Part shown: positions 38,444 through 47,886 of the stretch, piece after piece
How positions within the stretch are numbered: the first letter of the stretch is position 1
Layout of the letters: the number at the start of each line of letters is the position of its first letter
From: Colwellia sp.
GTDB lineage: Bacteria > Pseudomonadota > Gammaproteobacteria > Enterobacterales > Alteromonadaceae
DNA: 64,000 bases
NCBI RefSeq assembly: GCF_013214175.1
Contig: NZ_JABSPA010000001.1
Coordinates: forward strand, 608,619-672,618
Reading direction: 5' to 3'
Program-made: the position numbers and the translations under genes
The notes under the pieces: model-generated
Database searches by the model: none
What the model was told of the DNA's origin: nothing
Seen by the model: the letters and a program-made list of their open reading frames with translations, nothing else

Positions 38444-39613
38444 ATGAGTTGTAGAGTATTTTATTTATCACTGTTAGCCTTATCACTAACAGCTTGTGGT
38501 TCTGTTAATAATAAACAAGCCCAAGGCAGTTTTGATTATCAGTATAAACCTGAAGCTAACGATCTCGTTATTCCAGCTAATTTAAATAAACCAAAGCAAG
38601 TGAAGGATTTTTTTGTCACCGATAAAATAAATCATCAAGGCCCTATTGGTGAAGATATGGATATTCGAGCACCGTCACTGGTTATGCCTGTTGCTGCATC
38701 TTCAAGAGTTGTAGATGAGTCTGGTGTCGCGATTATTTGGTTTGATAAAGTTTTAGAAGATAAAGATTTATTGGATTTTATCGAAAAAGTTGTCACTGAA
38801 AAGTTAGTTGAAGATAACATTGGTTATAACTACGTTGAAGAAGATACTGAGGTTACTTTAAGTAAAGTTATTGAAGGGGCGACCAGCTTAAAAGAAACCA
38901 GTATTAAGCGAGAAGGTATTAAAACCGCGATCCTAGAGTCGGATTGGTATCACAACGAAGTGGATGTTGGTTGGATTTTTACCGACATACAATTTTCAAA
39001 GAGTGTACGTTTTCGTTATCAATTATTAGCTAAGCCACATGGTCGCAGTGTTTCATTACGTGTTTCATTAGTTGATTTTTTACAAACCGATGAAACCGGT
39101 GGTAGCCAAACAATGGATCCCATTGATAAGCAACGAGCTGAAAAAGCCATGCTTAATGAGCTAATTGCCGCCGTTGATTATAGTTATCGAGTGCAACAAC
39201 GTGCAGATCGCTTAACTCGTGCCAATCAAAAGTTAGTCACAATAGGCCAGAACATTGAAGAGGAACCTGCTTATATAATTGAGATGGGTTTAGACGACCT
39301 ATGGGGCAATATGCCACTATTCTTTGAAAAGCATGGTTTTACTATTAGTGATTTGAATGATGATAAGAAAATTTACTATGTCGACTTTGTTAAACCAGAG
39401 AGTAGTATTTGGGACAGTATTTGGGGTGATGATGTACCGGTAATTGATGTAAGTGATGCCCACTATCAATTTGTTTTAGCGCCTATTGATGAGCTTGATC
39501 AGAAGACCGCAGTCACCATTTATAATGCTGCCGGTGAGCCATTACCGTTGGCAACGTTAGAAAGAATATTCCCAATATTCGAGCAGGGTTTATCGTTTAG
39601 AAACGTTTTTTAA
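38444..39613 (+). CDS. bamC: Outer membrane assembly lipoprotein BamC
   Basis: BamC is an accessory lipoprotein of the BAM complex that inserts outer-membrane beta-barrels. The signal peptide ends LSLTACGS with Cys18 as lipidation site. An extended unstructured N-terminal stretch (QGSFDYQYKPEANDLVIPANL) that binds BamD in E. coli follows, then two helix-grip domains. The 389 residues exceed E. coli's 344. The usual partner dapA is not upstream. Two hairpins follow, the second a strong terminator. Confidence 0.93.
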   Translation: MSCRVFYLSLLALSLTACGSVNNKQAQGSFDYQYKPEANDLVIPANLNKPKQVKDFFVTDKINHQGPIGEDMDIRAPSLVMPVAASSRVVDESGVAIIWFDKVLEDKDLLDFIEKVVTEKLVEDNIGYNYVEEDTEVTLSKVIEGATSLKETSIKREGIKTAILESDWYHNEVDVGWIFTDIQFSKSVRFRYQLLAKPHGRSVSLRVSLVDFLQTDETGGSQTMDPIDKQRAEKAMLNELIAAVDYSYRVQQRADRLTRANQKLVTIGQNIEEEPAYIIEMGLDDLWGNMPLFFEKHGFTISDLNDDKKIYYVDFVKPESSIWDSIWGDDVPVIDVSDAHYQFVLAPIDELDQKTAVTIYNAAGEPLPLATLERIFPIFEQGLSFRNVF

Positions 39614-39640
39614 GGCTGTATCGACTAAAAAGCGTTTACT

Positions 39641-39707
39641 TGCTCTTTACCGAAATAAGGTAAAGAGCAGACATAAAAAAACTCCACAGGTTGGAGTTTT
39701 TTTATGT
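39641..39707. terminator. Two tandem hairpins after bamC; second is a bidirectional terminator
   Basis: First, TGCTCTTTACC (39641-39651) pairs with GGTAAAGAGCA (39659-39669). Second, AAAAAAACTCCA and TGGAGTTTTTTT at 39674-39704 form a stem flanked by an A-run and T-run, symmetrical to GACAT/ATGTC. It separates bamC from the convergent minus-strand operon. Confidence 0.9.
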
Positions 39708-39725
39708 CTTGAATTAGTCAAAAAT

Positions 39726-39914
39726 CTAAGGTTTGTTCTTTTCAATAGTTGCCAATTTATGGCCACTTTTGCTGGTTCTTGGCAGGGTTTCTTTTAAGTC
39801 ATTTAAATTGTGTTTACGCATTTTTTGCTTTGAGTTTTTTTGAAAGGTGCTCAAGTTGCCTATGATGATAGCTAGCGCCAATACGATCATACAAATAGCT
39901 AACCAATTGGTCAT
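39726..39914 (-). CDS. DUF2897-like small membrane protein
   Basis: 62 residues with one N-terminal transmembrane segment (WLAICMIVLALAIIIGNL) and a basic tail. This is the pattern of DUF2897 proteins, which occupy the position next to dapE in Alteromonadales, while E. coli has the small membrane protein YpfN there. Function unknown; it is last of the run from yffB on the minus strand. Confidence 0.75.
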   Translation of the reverse strand: MTNWLAICMIVLALAIIIGNLSTFQKNSKQKMRKHNLNDLKETLPRTSKSGHKLATIEKNKP

Positions 39915-39962
39915 TGGAATGCCTCTTAATAAGTTTGTTAAGGCTAAGTAAAGACACTCAGC

Positions 39963-40679
39963 TTACAGTTTAGTGAGTATAACATTTGTTGGCACCGCAC
40001 AGACATTATTAATATAACGCTTGGCTATGTCATCTAGATTATTAATTATTTCGTCTTTGCCCAAGATACTGCTATTTACTAATGTCTTGGCTAATCGTTC
40101 AATATTAAAAGCTTGCTGATATTGATGTGCTAACGGCGCGTAAGATAAATGCCAAGGCTCACTGGCAACACCGCCTTGGAAGCTAGCATAAGGGAAATAA
40201 AAGCCAAATTGGTGCGCGTATTTAACCAGCCAAGTTGATAGCTTAGCTAAAGGCCCTTGTGCGCTATATTCCCACGGATCAAGCTGTAGTTGATAATCAT
40301 CAGCGAGTAGGTTTGGCGCGTAAACATCAATGTCACAACCCCAATGGTGGCGACTAGCGCCAGGCAGGGCGGAATAAAGCAAAATACTGTGCGCTAAATC
40401 AAGTGGCGATAAGTTCGCGGGGGAAATTACTTCGCCAGCCATATTCTTAATCGGTGTTTTACCCGAAAATTTATTGTTCCAAAGCAGCAGCTGTCGGTCA
40501 AACGAGCGAAAGCCACTGGCAATTTTCAAGTCAATATCAGCGGCGCTTGCCGCAGCAACTAAAGCTGAAAAAGCAGTTTTCATTTCTTGGTGAATAGCCA
40601 CTCGCTCATTAACATAATACAAGTGTTGCTCGGTTTGACCCAGTATTTGAGCTGAATTGATGTCCTTGCTAGTCGGCAT
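39963..40679 (-). CDS. M15 family D-Ala-D-Ala carboxypeptidase (VanY-like)
   Basis: A 238-residue zinc peptidase that trims peptidoglycan stem peptides in its known family. The zinc/catalytic signature is present: SRHHWGCDIDVYAP and the later EPWHLSYAP. A VanY-type SGFRSFDRQ precedes. No clear signal peptide is visible at the start, so localisation is uncertain. It lies 29 bp downstream of dapE, in one probable operon. Confidence 0.88.
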   Translation of the reverse strand: MPTSKDINSAQILGQTEQHLYYVNERVAIHQEMKTAFSALVAAASAADIDLKIASGFRSFDRQLLLWNNKFSGKTPIKNMAGEVISPANLSPLDLAHSILLYSALPGASRHHWGCDIDVYAPNLLADDYQLQLDPWEYSAQGPLAKLSTWLVKYAHQFGFYFPYASFQGGVASEPWHLSYAPLAHQYQQAFNIERLAKTLVNSSILGKDEIINNLDDIAKRYINNVCAVPTNVILTKL

Positions 40680-40708
40680 GATTAAATGAAACCTTGTCAG
40701 TAAATAAA

Positions 40709-41908
40709 TTAACCATTAATGTTTTTGTGGGTGCATAAAACATTAACCAAGCAGTGATAATAAATATCAACCAGTTGCTCTAAATCGTTACAAGAAACCG
40801 ATTCATTGACTTGATGGATAGTCGCGTTACATGGACCTAGTTCAATCACTTGTGCTCCCGTTGGCGCGATAAAGCGTCCATCTGAAGTACCACCAGCGGT
40901 TGAAAGCTGAGTTTTCTTACCAGTAACCGTGAGTATGGCTTGGCTGACGGCGTTTAAAAAACCGTGCTCTGAGTTTACATGCTTGGTAATAAATGGCTTG
41001 CCATTAAAAGTCCACTTTATCTCATAATCAAGTTGATGTTTGTTCAAAATCGACTCGACTTGCTCCACAATCATTTGGTCGGTTAATTCTGTGCTATAGC
41101 GTAAATTAAATAATGCGGTGAGATGGCCTGGGACAACATTGGTAGCGCCAGTACCGGCATTAATATTTGATAATTGAAAACTAGTCGCAGGGAAATATTC
41201 ATTGCCCTGATCCCATTCAACTAGGCTGAGTTCAGTTAAGGCTGGCATGGCTAAGTGGATTGGATTTCTCACATGTTCAGGGTAGGCAACATGGCCTTGT
41301 TTACCTTTAATGTCGACTTCTGCAGTAATTGAACCACGGCGGCCGTTTTTAACAATATCGCCAACTACATTAGTACTAGAAGGCTCACCGACAATACAAT
41401 AAGTGATTTTTTCATTGCGTGCTTCTAGGGTATCAATAACCCGAGTGGTGCCATTAATAAAGGGACCTTCTTCATCACTGGTAATTAAGTAGGTGATAGC
41501 ACCTTGATGATCTGGGTGGTCTTTAACAAAACGCTCTGTCGCCACTATCATTGCCGCCAAGCTACCTTTCATATCTGCAGCACCACGACCATATAACATA
41601 CCATCGATAATGGTTGGTTCAAATGGCGGCGTATCCCATAACTCAAGGTTACCAGCCGGCACTACATCGGTGTGGCCAGCAAAACAAAAAACTAAGTCAT
41701 TGTCCTTGCACACGCTACTATCGCGACGAGACCAAAGGTTAGTGGTATCAGCAAAGATCATGCTTTCATTATTAAAACCAAGTTTTGCTAAGCGCTCTGC
41801 CATCAATTTTTGGCAACCAACATCTTCTGGGGTGACGGAAGCTCTGGCGATAAGTTCTTTTGCTAACTCGATAACAGCACTTTCATTTTTTTGTTCGGTT
41901 TGACTCAC
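40709..41908 (-). CDS. dapE: Succinyl-diaminopimelate desuccinylase
   Basis: DapE removes succinate from N-succinyl-LL-DAP in the lysine/cell-wall pathway. The M20-type zinc site is visible: [26 protein letters not shown], and the dimerisation motif GKQGHVAYP. Length 399 is slightly above E. coli's 375. It is 56 bp downstream of yffB, the same pair as in E. coli. Confidence 0.96.
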   Translation of the reverse strand: MSQTEQKNESAVIELAKELIARASVTPEDVGCQKLMAERLAKLGFNNESMIFADTTNLWSRRDSSVCKDNDLVFCFAGHTDVVPAGNLELWDTPPFEPTIIDGMLYGRGAADMKGSLAAMIVATERFVKDHPDHQGAITYLITSDEEGPFINGTTRVIDTLEARNEKITYCIVGEPSSTNVVGDIVKNGRRGSITAEVDIKGKQGHVAYPEHVRNPIHLAMPALTELSLVEWDQGNEYFPATSFQLSNINAGTGATNVVPGHLTALFNLRYSTELTDQMIVEQVESILNKHQLDYEIKWTFNGKPFITKHVNSEHGFLNAVSQAILTVTGKKTQLSTAGGTSDGRFIAPTGAQVIELGPCNATIHQVNESVSCNDLEQLVDIYYHCLVNVLCTHKNING

Positions 41909-41964
41909 AACGATTACCCTTAATTTATTTTTAATACCTGGCTTTTAACTGCAATATTTTTTGA

Positions 41965-42315
41965 TTATTTGCTGTCGAAAAGACTTTGATACTGGTCAAT
42001 TTTAAAACCGAGATTGAGTTCACCATTTAATGGTAATAGTGGTCTCTTCAGTAATGTTGGTTGCTCAAGCACTGCGGCAAACATTACTTCATCAGTAAGA
42101 TTATTTTTTATCTCTTCAGGTAGGTTACGAAAAGTGGTACTGCGCTTGTTTAATAATAACGACCAATCACTTTGATTAACAAATTGTGTTAATAACTCTG
42201 CAGTTAAAGGTTGTTTTTTAAAGTCATAAAGTTGATGAGCAATGTCGTTTGCTGTAAGCCATTTAGTGGCCTTTTTTACCGTGTCGCAATTCTTAATCCC
42301 ATAAAGTGTAATCAT
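41965..42315 (-). CDS. yffB: ArsC/Spx-family reductase YffB
   Basis: A 116-residue thioredoxin-fold ArsC-like protein. The N-terminus MITLYGIKNCDTVKKATKWL holds the single reactive Cys10, and the C-terminal TLLKRPLLPL block follows. In E. coli yffB sits before dapE, as here. Its 5' end is copied as a fragment at 47338-47370. Confidence 0.92.
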   Translation of the reverse strand: MITLYGIKNCDTVKKATKWLTANDIAHQLYDFKKQPLTAELLTQFVNQSDWSLLLNKRSTTFRNLPEEIKNNLTDEVMFAAVLEQPTLLKRPLLPLNGELNLGFKIDQYQSLFDSK

Positions 42316-43113
42316 ATTTGAGCAGTATCCAAGAGTTAATAATCAATGCCTAAGATGATATCAGAATCAGTAGGCTATATCCGCTAGTAATAGGCAATGT
42401 GTTAGCTAGATCTAAGGATTAAGCATCTTTTCTCGATCATGTAAATATTTTTACCAATACAACTTTTAGATAACGTCTGCTTATATAAACTAGAGAATTC
42501 ATCGATGTGTGAATTTCAATTGCTTACATTTTGTTGTAATAGTTATGCTCACTCTTATGTCGACTATTTCAAGGATAGTTAAAATTAACATAGCTACTCT
42601 AAGGCGCTTGCGCAAAAGCTAAATAGCACTAGCTCTATAAGTCTGTGTTATTGCTTTAATTCATCATACTAACTCTAATCGACCTCGAATCAGCTATTTT
42701 GGTTTTTATAAATAAAAACAATACCTTCTTGCTTTGGATACCCACCGCTATTACGTCGGCTACTTAAAATGCAGTCAACATTAAATAGTATATATGATCA
42801 AGTTCGAACTAGTCCCTTACCTTGATCCTTGTAGGTAAAAAACACGTTGAGTGATATTGCACCACCCAATTTTTTGTGCTATCTTCTCGCTCCCAAAAAA
42901 AGTAGGGCGTCAAAACGGAGTGAATATACCTTCATGATTACCTTATTTTTTTTGAATCAGTCAATTGTCTGTCGTTGATAAAGTAATTTCTTTAACGAGA
43001 AAACGCTAAAATTATAACAATTGACCAGTAAATTTTAGGAGGGTAAGCAAATAGCACTTATTACCCTAACTCAGGTTATACAAGAAACAGGTTATACAAG
43101 AAACAGGTTACAG
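42316..43113. other. 798-bp spacer upstream of the metzincin pair
   Basis: No gene is visible. The first part (42316-42503) is duplicated in decayed form at 47371-47633. A short hairpin lies at 43040-43067 (AGGGTAA / TTACCCT). A 16-bp unit AGGTTATACAAGAAAC is tandemly repeated at 43073-43104, immediately before the start codon at 43114. Divergent promoters for yffB and the metzincin gene should lie here. Confidence 0.6.
43073..43110 (+). repeat. Tandem 16-bp repeat at the ribosome-binding position
   Basis: The unit AGGTTATACAAGAAAC occurs twice exactly (43073-43088 and 43089-43104), and a partial third (AGGTTA) ends just before ATG 43114. Each copy contains AGGT, the only Shine-Dalgarno-like sequence near the start, so repeat number might affect translation. 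Confidence 0.85.
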
Positions 43114-44868
43114 ATGAATATACAAAGAACTATGTTAACACTCTTATTGTTAGTGTTAACGCTAAGCACTTCTGGTTGTGGCAGTGAAAAAAAATCAAAT
43201 GATGACACCGACACTGGTGTAGATGTGATTATCAGTGATAAACCTATCACCAATGCTATTGATGGTAAGACATATACTTACCGCGCTGATTTTGGTGACT
43301 GGAATGATAATATTGACGTTACTTTTACCATTAAAAATAAACCTGACTGGTTAACTTTTAATGAAAAACAGGGCGTTATTAGCGGTATTGCCAAGACATT
43401 TATCAACATTCATAAAAATGTTGAATATGTCTATTTTGATATTGAAATTATTGCCACACTCAACGGCCAAGTGAAAAGCACTAAGCCGTTTAACATCGTT
43501 ATCACCAATGAAGCGGGTAAAATAGTCACTAAGCACATTGTCTTTAGTGCGACCTATGCAGACAGTGAAACGGGCATTAACCAAGCGAATATCGACAAAC
43601 ATTACAACAGTGTTGCAGCTTATGTGAACTACCTCTCTAACGGCAAACACGAAGTCAAATTTGATGTTGTTCATTTAGAGCCGATGACAGTATCGCGTGA
43701 ACAAATGAGGACAATATCTTTAAGTCAAACGGCTTTAAGTATTGTTTATATTGAAAATTCGGCTGATTTATCCAGCAAGTGTGATCTAACGGTGATGATG
43801 CCCCTAGCACGCACTTGGTATGATGAGAATAAAGAAGGTCAATCAGTTAGCGCCGAACCAGACTTTTCATTTACCGAAAAACTTGGCGATATCAATAAAT
43901 GTGAATCTTTCTTCTTACCTACAATGGCTACCCATTACCTTAATATTCCTGAAAATATAAATATCGACGATTACCATAGTATGCTTTTTACCTTCTATGA
44001 TGACGAGATTTTCCACCAGCCTTTTGCTAGCAATTTCGAGCCGGGCTTTAACCTTAAGCAAGGTGAAAAAGGGCTAGACGGTTATCATTTTGCCATAGCT
44101 AGTATGAATGACGATGATTTTAATGAAGCGCTTTATCTCGACATAGATTCTACCAATAGGACGTGGGCTGAACTCGAGATACTCCGTAAAAATCCCAGTA
44201 TTATGTCGGAGTTCTATACTCAAGAGCAAGCACCACTGACATCAAGTGAAAAGAGCACGGCACATGAGCTTTTTCATCTACTGGGGGTTTTGAATCATGA
44301 CGATGGCTTAACTCGATATGGTCTTGATAACAGTATTTTCAAAACGTTAGAAACAAACTTGCAACAAGGTTATTGGGGAGCCGTTAATTATGGAGATCAA
44401 TTTAGTATTATGGGCTCAAAAGCTTTTAGTATTGGTTTAGCACCTTCATCACGAGAGCTTTTGGGTTGGGTAGATAGTAATAATATTCACACTATTGATA
44501 ACAGCAGTGAGGCCGTCATTATTAATGATATTTACAGCACACAAGGGTCAACCCTTGCTAAAGTAAAAGTCGAAGGTGGTTATTTATACCTGAGTTATCA
44601 TGCAGGTAATAGTTATGATGAACCCCTTAAACATCCATTATTAGTCGAGCATAGCCAAGGTATTCAAATTTACTATACTGATGAAAGAACCCCAGAAAAA
44701 ATGTCTGAGTATCCAACAAGCTCAACATTGCTCGACCCAGATGAAGATCTATTCAATGACAGCTACGCGCTAAAATCCGGTGAAAGTTACACTATTTTTA
44801 ATATTGAGATAAGCACGGTTTCGGTTGACGGCGAGCAAGCGATTTTTAATATAAGTTACCTAGATTAA
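43114..44868 (+). CDS. Metzincin-like metallopeptidase lipoprotein, copy 1
   Basis: A 584-residue lipoprotein (lipobox TSGCGS near residue 22). Residues 40-145 form an Ig/cadherin-like domain (TYRADFGDWNDNIDVTFTI, KPDWLTFN). The zinc site is STAHELFHLLGVLNHDDG near 390, an HExxHxxGxxxH form that is one residue longer than the metzincin HExxHxxGxxH. A SIMGSKAFSIGLAPSSRELLGW sequence resembles the M6-type Met-turn. Likely a surface or periplasmic zinc protease with unknown substrate. Its paralogue is downstream; both are similar over the full length. Confidence 0.85.
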   Translation: MNIQRTMLTLLLLVLTLSTSGCGSEKKSNDDTDTGVDVIISDKPITNAIDGKTYTYRADFGDWNDNIDVTFTIKNKPDWLTFNEKQGVISGIAKTFINIHKNVEYVYFDIEIIATLNGQVKSTKPFNIVITNEAGKIVTKHIVFSATYADSETGINQANIDKHYNSVAAYVNYLSNGKHEVKFDVVHLEPMTVSREQMRTISLSQTALSIVYIENSADLSSKCDLTVMMPLARTWYDENKEGQSVSAEPDFSFTEKLGDINKCESFFLPTMATHYLNIPENINIDDYHSMLFTFYDDEIFHQPFASNFEPGFNLKQGEKGLDGYHFAIASMNDDDFNEALYLDIDSTNRTWAELEILRKNPSIMSEFYTQEQAPLTSSEKSTAHELFHLLGVLNHDDGLTRYGLDNSIFKTLETNLQQGYWGAVNYGDQFSIMGSKAFSIGLAPSSRELLGWVDSNNIHTIDNSSEAVIINDIYSTQGSTLAKVKVEGGYLYLSYHAGNSYDEPLKHPLLVEHSQGIQIYYTDERTPEKMSEYPTSSTLLDPDEDLFNDSYALKSGESYTIFNIEISTVSVDGEQAIFNISYLD

Positions 44869-44934
44869 CCAATGTTTGCTTTTGAACAAAAGTAAAAACA
44901 TTATCCCCGAATTCATGTTCTAACATTTATTCAG

Positions 44935-44999
44935 ACACTCACTGTTGAGTATTGCTATTTTTACCTCGACTTTACAATAGCAAGGCTTAACAGTGAGTT
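44935..44999. terminator. Long imperfect hairpin between the paralogues
   Basis: ACACTCACTGTTGAG...TTGCTATT pairs imperfectly with AATAGCAAGGCTTAACAGTGAGTTT. It lies between the two metzincin genes, with TTTG after it. It may terminate copy 1, or be a repeat. Confidence 0.55.
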
Positions 45000-45111
45000 T
45001 GTCATAAATGATTGTTTTTTAAATAACGTGTTTTTCTGCTATTTATGTTTTCGATACTAGTAAGTTTGTCCCTTAAAACAGGTAAACTCCTCCCATATAA
45101 ACAGAGAATAT

Positions 45112-46914
45112 ATGAACAAAATGACCTTTTTATTAAAATCCCTATTACTTATTTTAGTCATAAGTATTACTGGCTGCGGCGGTAGCGGCAGTGCTAGCAG
45201 CGAAAGCTCAAATAATTCCAATGATAGCGCCGAAAACAAGCATTCTACTTCTGATGATGCCGCAGATATTGCATTTAGTGATAAACCTATCACCAGTGTT
45301 GTTGATGGCCAGACATATGCTTACCGCGCCGATTTTGCTGACTGGAATAATAATACCGATGTTACGTTTACCATTAAAAATAAACTTAACTGGTTAATTT
45401 TTAATGAAAAATATGGCGCTATTACCGGGTTGGCCAAGCCATTTATCAACATTCATAAAAATGTTGAATATGTCTATTTTGATATTGAAATTATTGCCAC
45501 ACTCAACGGGCAAGTGAAAAGCACTAAGCCGTTTAACATCGTTATCACCAATGAAGCGGGTAAAATAATCACTAAGCATATTGTCTTTAGTGCGACCTAT
45601 GCAGATAGTGAAACCAGCATTACCCAAGCGGACATCGACAAACATTACCAAAATGTGACTGCCTATTTTAATTATCTCTCTAACGGCAAACAACAAGTCA
45701 TATTTGATATTGTTCATTTAGAGGCGATGACAGTGTCGCGTGAAAAAATGAGAACTCTCTACTTAAGTCAAACAGCTTTAAATACTGTTTCTCCTAATTC
45801 ATCCATTACATGTGATCTAACAGTGACGATACCTTTAGCACGCACTTGGTATAATGAGAATAAAGCAGGTAAAAACGTTAGCACCGAGGCAGATTTTACC
45901 TTTAGTGAAAAGCTTGACGATTTCTCTAAATGTCAATATTTCGATCTAGGTATAATGGCTACCCAGTACCTTAATATACCTGAGCATATAAACATCGATG
46001 ATTACCATAGCATGTTATTTATGTTCTATGATGATGAAAATTTTCATGCGCCTTTGGTTTCTGGATTTACCAAAGACTTTAATGTTAAGCAAGGTGAAAA
46101 AGGGCTAGACGGCTATGCATACGCAATAACTAATATGAATGACAATCAAAATCAGCCTTTTGATGAAGCGCTTTATCTCGAAATAGATACTGAGGATAGG
46201 ACGATGGCTGAGCACGACATACTCGAAGAAAATAGCAAGATAATGTCTGACTATTATACTCAAGGGCAGGTACCACTAACATTAAGTGAAAGTAGCACGG
46301 CCCATGAATTTATTCACCTGCTGGGGGTAGGGACGCATGACAATGGCTTAAGTAGGTACGGTCTTGATAATAGTATTTTTAAAACCTTAGAAACAAGCTT
46401 GATAAACAATAGTTGGGGGCCAGGGAATTCTGTTTCCTATGGTGATCAATTTAGTATTATGGGCTCAAGAGGGCATAGTATTGGTTTAGCGCCATCAACA
46501 CGGGAATTTTTGGGCTGGATAGATAGTAATGATATTCACGTGATTGATAGCAGCAGTGAAGGCGTCATCATTAATGATGTTTACAGTACGCAGGGGCCAA
46601 GTCTTACTAAAGTAAAAGTTAAAGGGGGTTATTTATACCTGAGTTACCATGCCGGTAATGGTTATGATGAAACCCTTAAACACCCATTATTAGAAGAGCA
46701 TAGCCAAGGCATTCAAATTCGCTATACCGGAGCAAGAAATCCTGCGAATCAGTATACGTTAACAACCTCAACCATGCTAGACCCAGATGAAGAGCTATTC
46801 AATGACAGCTTCGCGCTAAAAGCGGGTGAAAGTTACACTATCTTTAATGTTGAGATAAGCACAGTTTCGATTGATGGTGTGCAAGCAATTTTTGATGTGA
46901 AGTATATCAATTAG
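45112..46914 (+). CDS. Metzincin-like metallopeptidase lipoprotein, copy 2
   Basis: A 600-residue paralogue of the preceding gene with the same layout: lipobox ITGCGG near residue 21, a Ser/Asn-rich linker, the Ig/cadherin-like domain, STAHEFIHLLGVGTHDNG zinc site, and SIMGSRGHSIGLAPSTREFLGW. Most of it differs at many residues from copy 1, but a segment of about 180 bp (45439-45615) is nearly identical at the DNA level to 43402-43578. The start ATG has a weak AGAGA site. It is followed by a hairpin repeat. Confidence 0.85.
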   Translation: MNKMTFLLKSLLLILVISITGCGGSGSASSESSNNSNDSAENKHSTSDDAADIAFSDKPITSVVDGQTYAYRADFADWNNNTDVTFTIKNKLNWLIFNEKYGAITGLAKPFINIHKNVEYVYFDIEIIATLNGQVKSTKPFNIVITNEAGKIITKHIVFSATYADSETSITQADIDKHYQNVTAYFNYLSNGKQQVIFDIVHLEAMTVSREKMRTLYLSQTALNTVSPNSSITCDLTVTIPLARTWYNENKAGKNVSTEADFTFSEKLDDFSKCQYFDLGIMATQYLNIPEHINIDDYHSMLFMFYDDENFHAPLVSGFTKDFNVKQGEKGLDGYAYAITNMNDNQNQPFDEALYLEIDTEDRTMAEHDILEENSKIMSDYYTQGQVPLTLSESSTAHEFIHLLGVGTHDNGLSRYGLDNSIFKTLETSLINNSWGPGNSVSYGDQFSIMGSRGHSIGLAPSTREFLGWIDSNDIHVIDSSSEGVIINDVYSTQGPSLTKVKVKGGYLYLSYHAGNGYDETLKHPLLEEHSQGIQIRYTGARNPANQYTLTTSTMLDPDEELFNDSFALKAGESYTIFNVEISTVSIDGVQAIFDVKYIN

Positions 46915-46944
46915 TAACTATTTCCACCTAAATGGCTTCATTAA

Positions 46945-46990
46945 TACCAATCAGACTAATTAAGTGATTACTTAATTGGTCTGATTGGTA
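46945..46990. repeat. 21-bp inverted repeat, short member of the TACCAAT family
   Basis: TACCAATCAGACTAATTAAGT (46945-46965) and its complement at 46970-46990 pair with one G-T mismatch around a 4-base loop. The outer bases match the ends of the 50189-50451 element, so it looks like an element with its interior lost. It can also act as a hairpin terminator for copy 2, although without T-run. Confidence 0.8.
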
Positions 46991-47337
46991 TAACCCCTAA
47001 TCATACATTGGTACTATGTTCCTAAGGCGCTATGAGCCCCTGAACGCCGCAGAAGTATGAAGTGAAAATGTCAGCTTTATGAATGGAAAGCTGCCCCTCG
47101 TTGCATCTATTTTATGAGCCAACAGAACAAATTAAGTATTAAAGTAGAGTTTTTATTAAGGTCAGCTATCGTATCAAAGTGGTCATTATACTGGTTGATT
47201 TTGAACAACAAATTTAGACCGATTTGTGATAATAGCAGAACTAAAACTTCAGCTAATTTATAAGTGAATGTTCGTCTTTCTTAGGGGGAGGTCTGTTCTG
47301 GGGTGATGACAGTTTACGGCACTAGTATAAAAAACTG
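46991..47337. other. Spacer between hairpin and yffB fragment; no gene
   Basis: No open frame, hairpin or similarity to a neighbour was noticed. It is part of the 972-bp gene-free stretch between metzincin copy 2 and the diguanylate cyclase gene. The rest of that stretch, 47634-47886, also shows no gene besides the ribosome site. Confidence 0.5.
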
Positions 47338-47633
47338 CTTGCAATTCTTTATTCCATAAAGGGTGATCATAGTTAGGGGGTATCCAAACATCTAATAAAT
47401 AAGGCTTAAGATGATATCAGAAACGATAGGCTATATCCGCTTTTCTTTGGCTAGATGAGTGCCCTGTCGGTAGTGAAACGATGTCTTTTTTAATGTTAGC
47501 TCTATGAGCTGGTAGTAGGCTATAGAGCTGTTATAGCAAAGGATTAAGTACCTTTTGCTCGAATATGTAAAACCTTTAACTAATAACTTCTTTTATAAAA
47601 AATCAGCTTATATAATTTCGATAATTCATTAAT
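47338..47633 (-). pseudogene. Decayed copy of yffB start plus upstream region
   Basis: On the minus strand, 47370-47338 reads ATGATCACCCTTTATGGAAT..., encoding MITLYGIKNCK, the start of yffB. Upstream sequence (plus-strand direction, 47371-47470 and 47542-47633) aligns with 42316-42503, e.g. AAGATGATATCAGAA and AGGCTATATCCGCT, with a roughly 90-bp insertion. The rest of yffB is absent. It marks the right end of a duplication that produced the metzincin pair. Confidence 0.8.
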
Positions 47634-47886
47634 TTATAAAACGGGGCAGAATTTTCATTGCGAGGAATCCTGACTGATGTAGAGAAGCATTGATGATAAT
47701 AAAATATAGAACCGTTGTTAAATTTTAATTTTTTGCCGACAGCACATTACGCCTGAACGGGTTATCTAGAAATATAAAGTACTCGATCATATGGTGGAGA
47801 ATACAACTATTGCTATCCTATAAATTAAAACAGATAGTCTATAATCATTCCTAAGGATTTATTTATATTGCTCACGGAGGATCTTT

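Noticed and set aside
45191-45397. 68-residue frame inside metzincin copy 2
   Set aside because: Alternative frame in the Ser/Asn-rich linker, no support.
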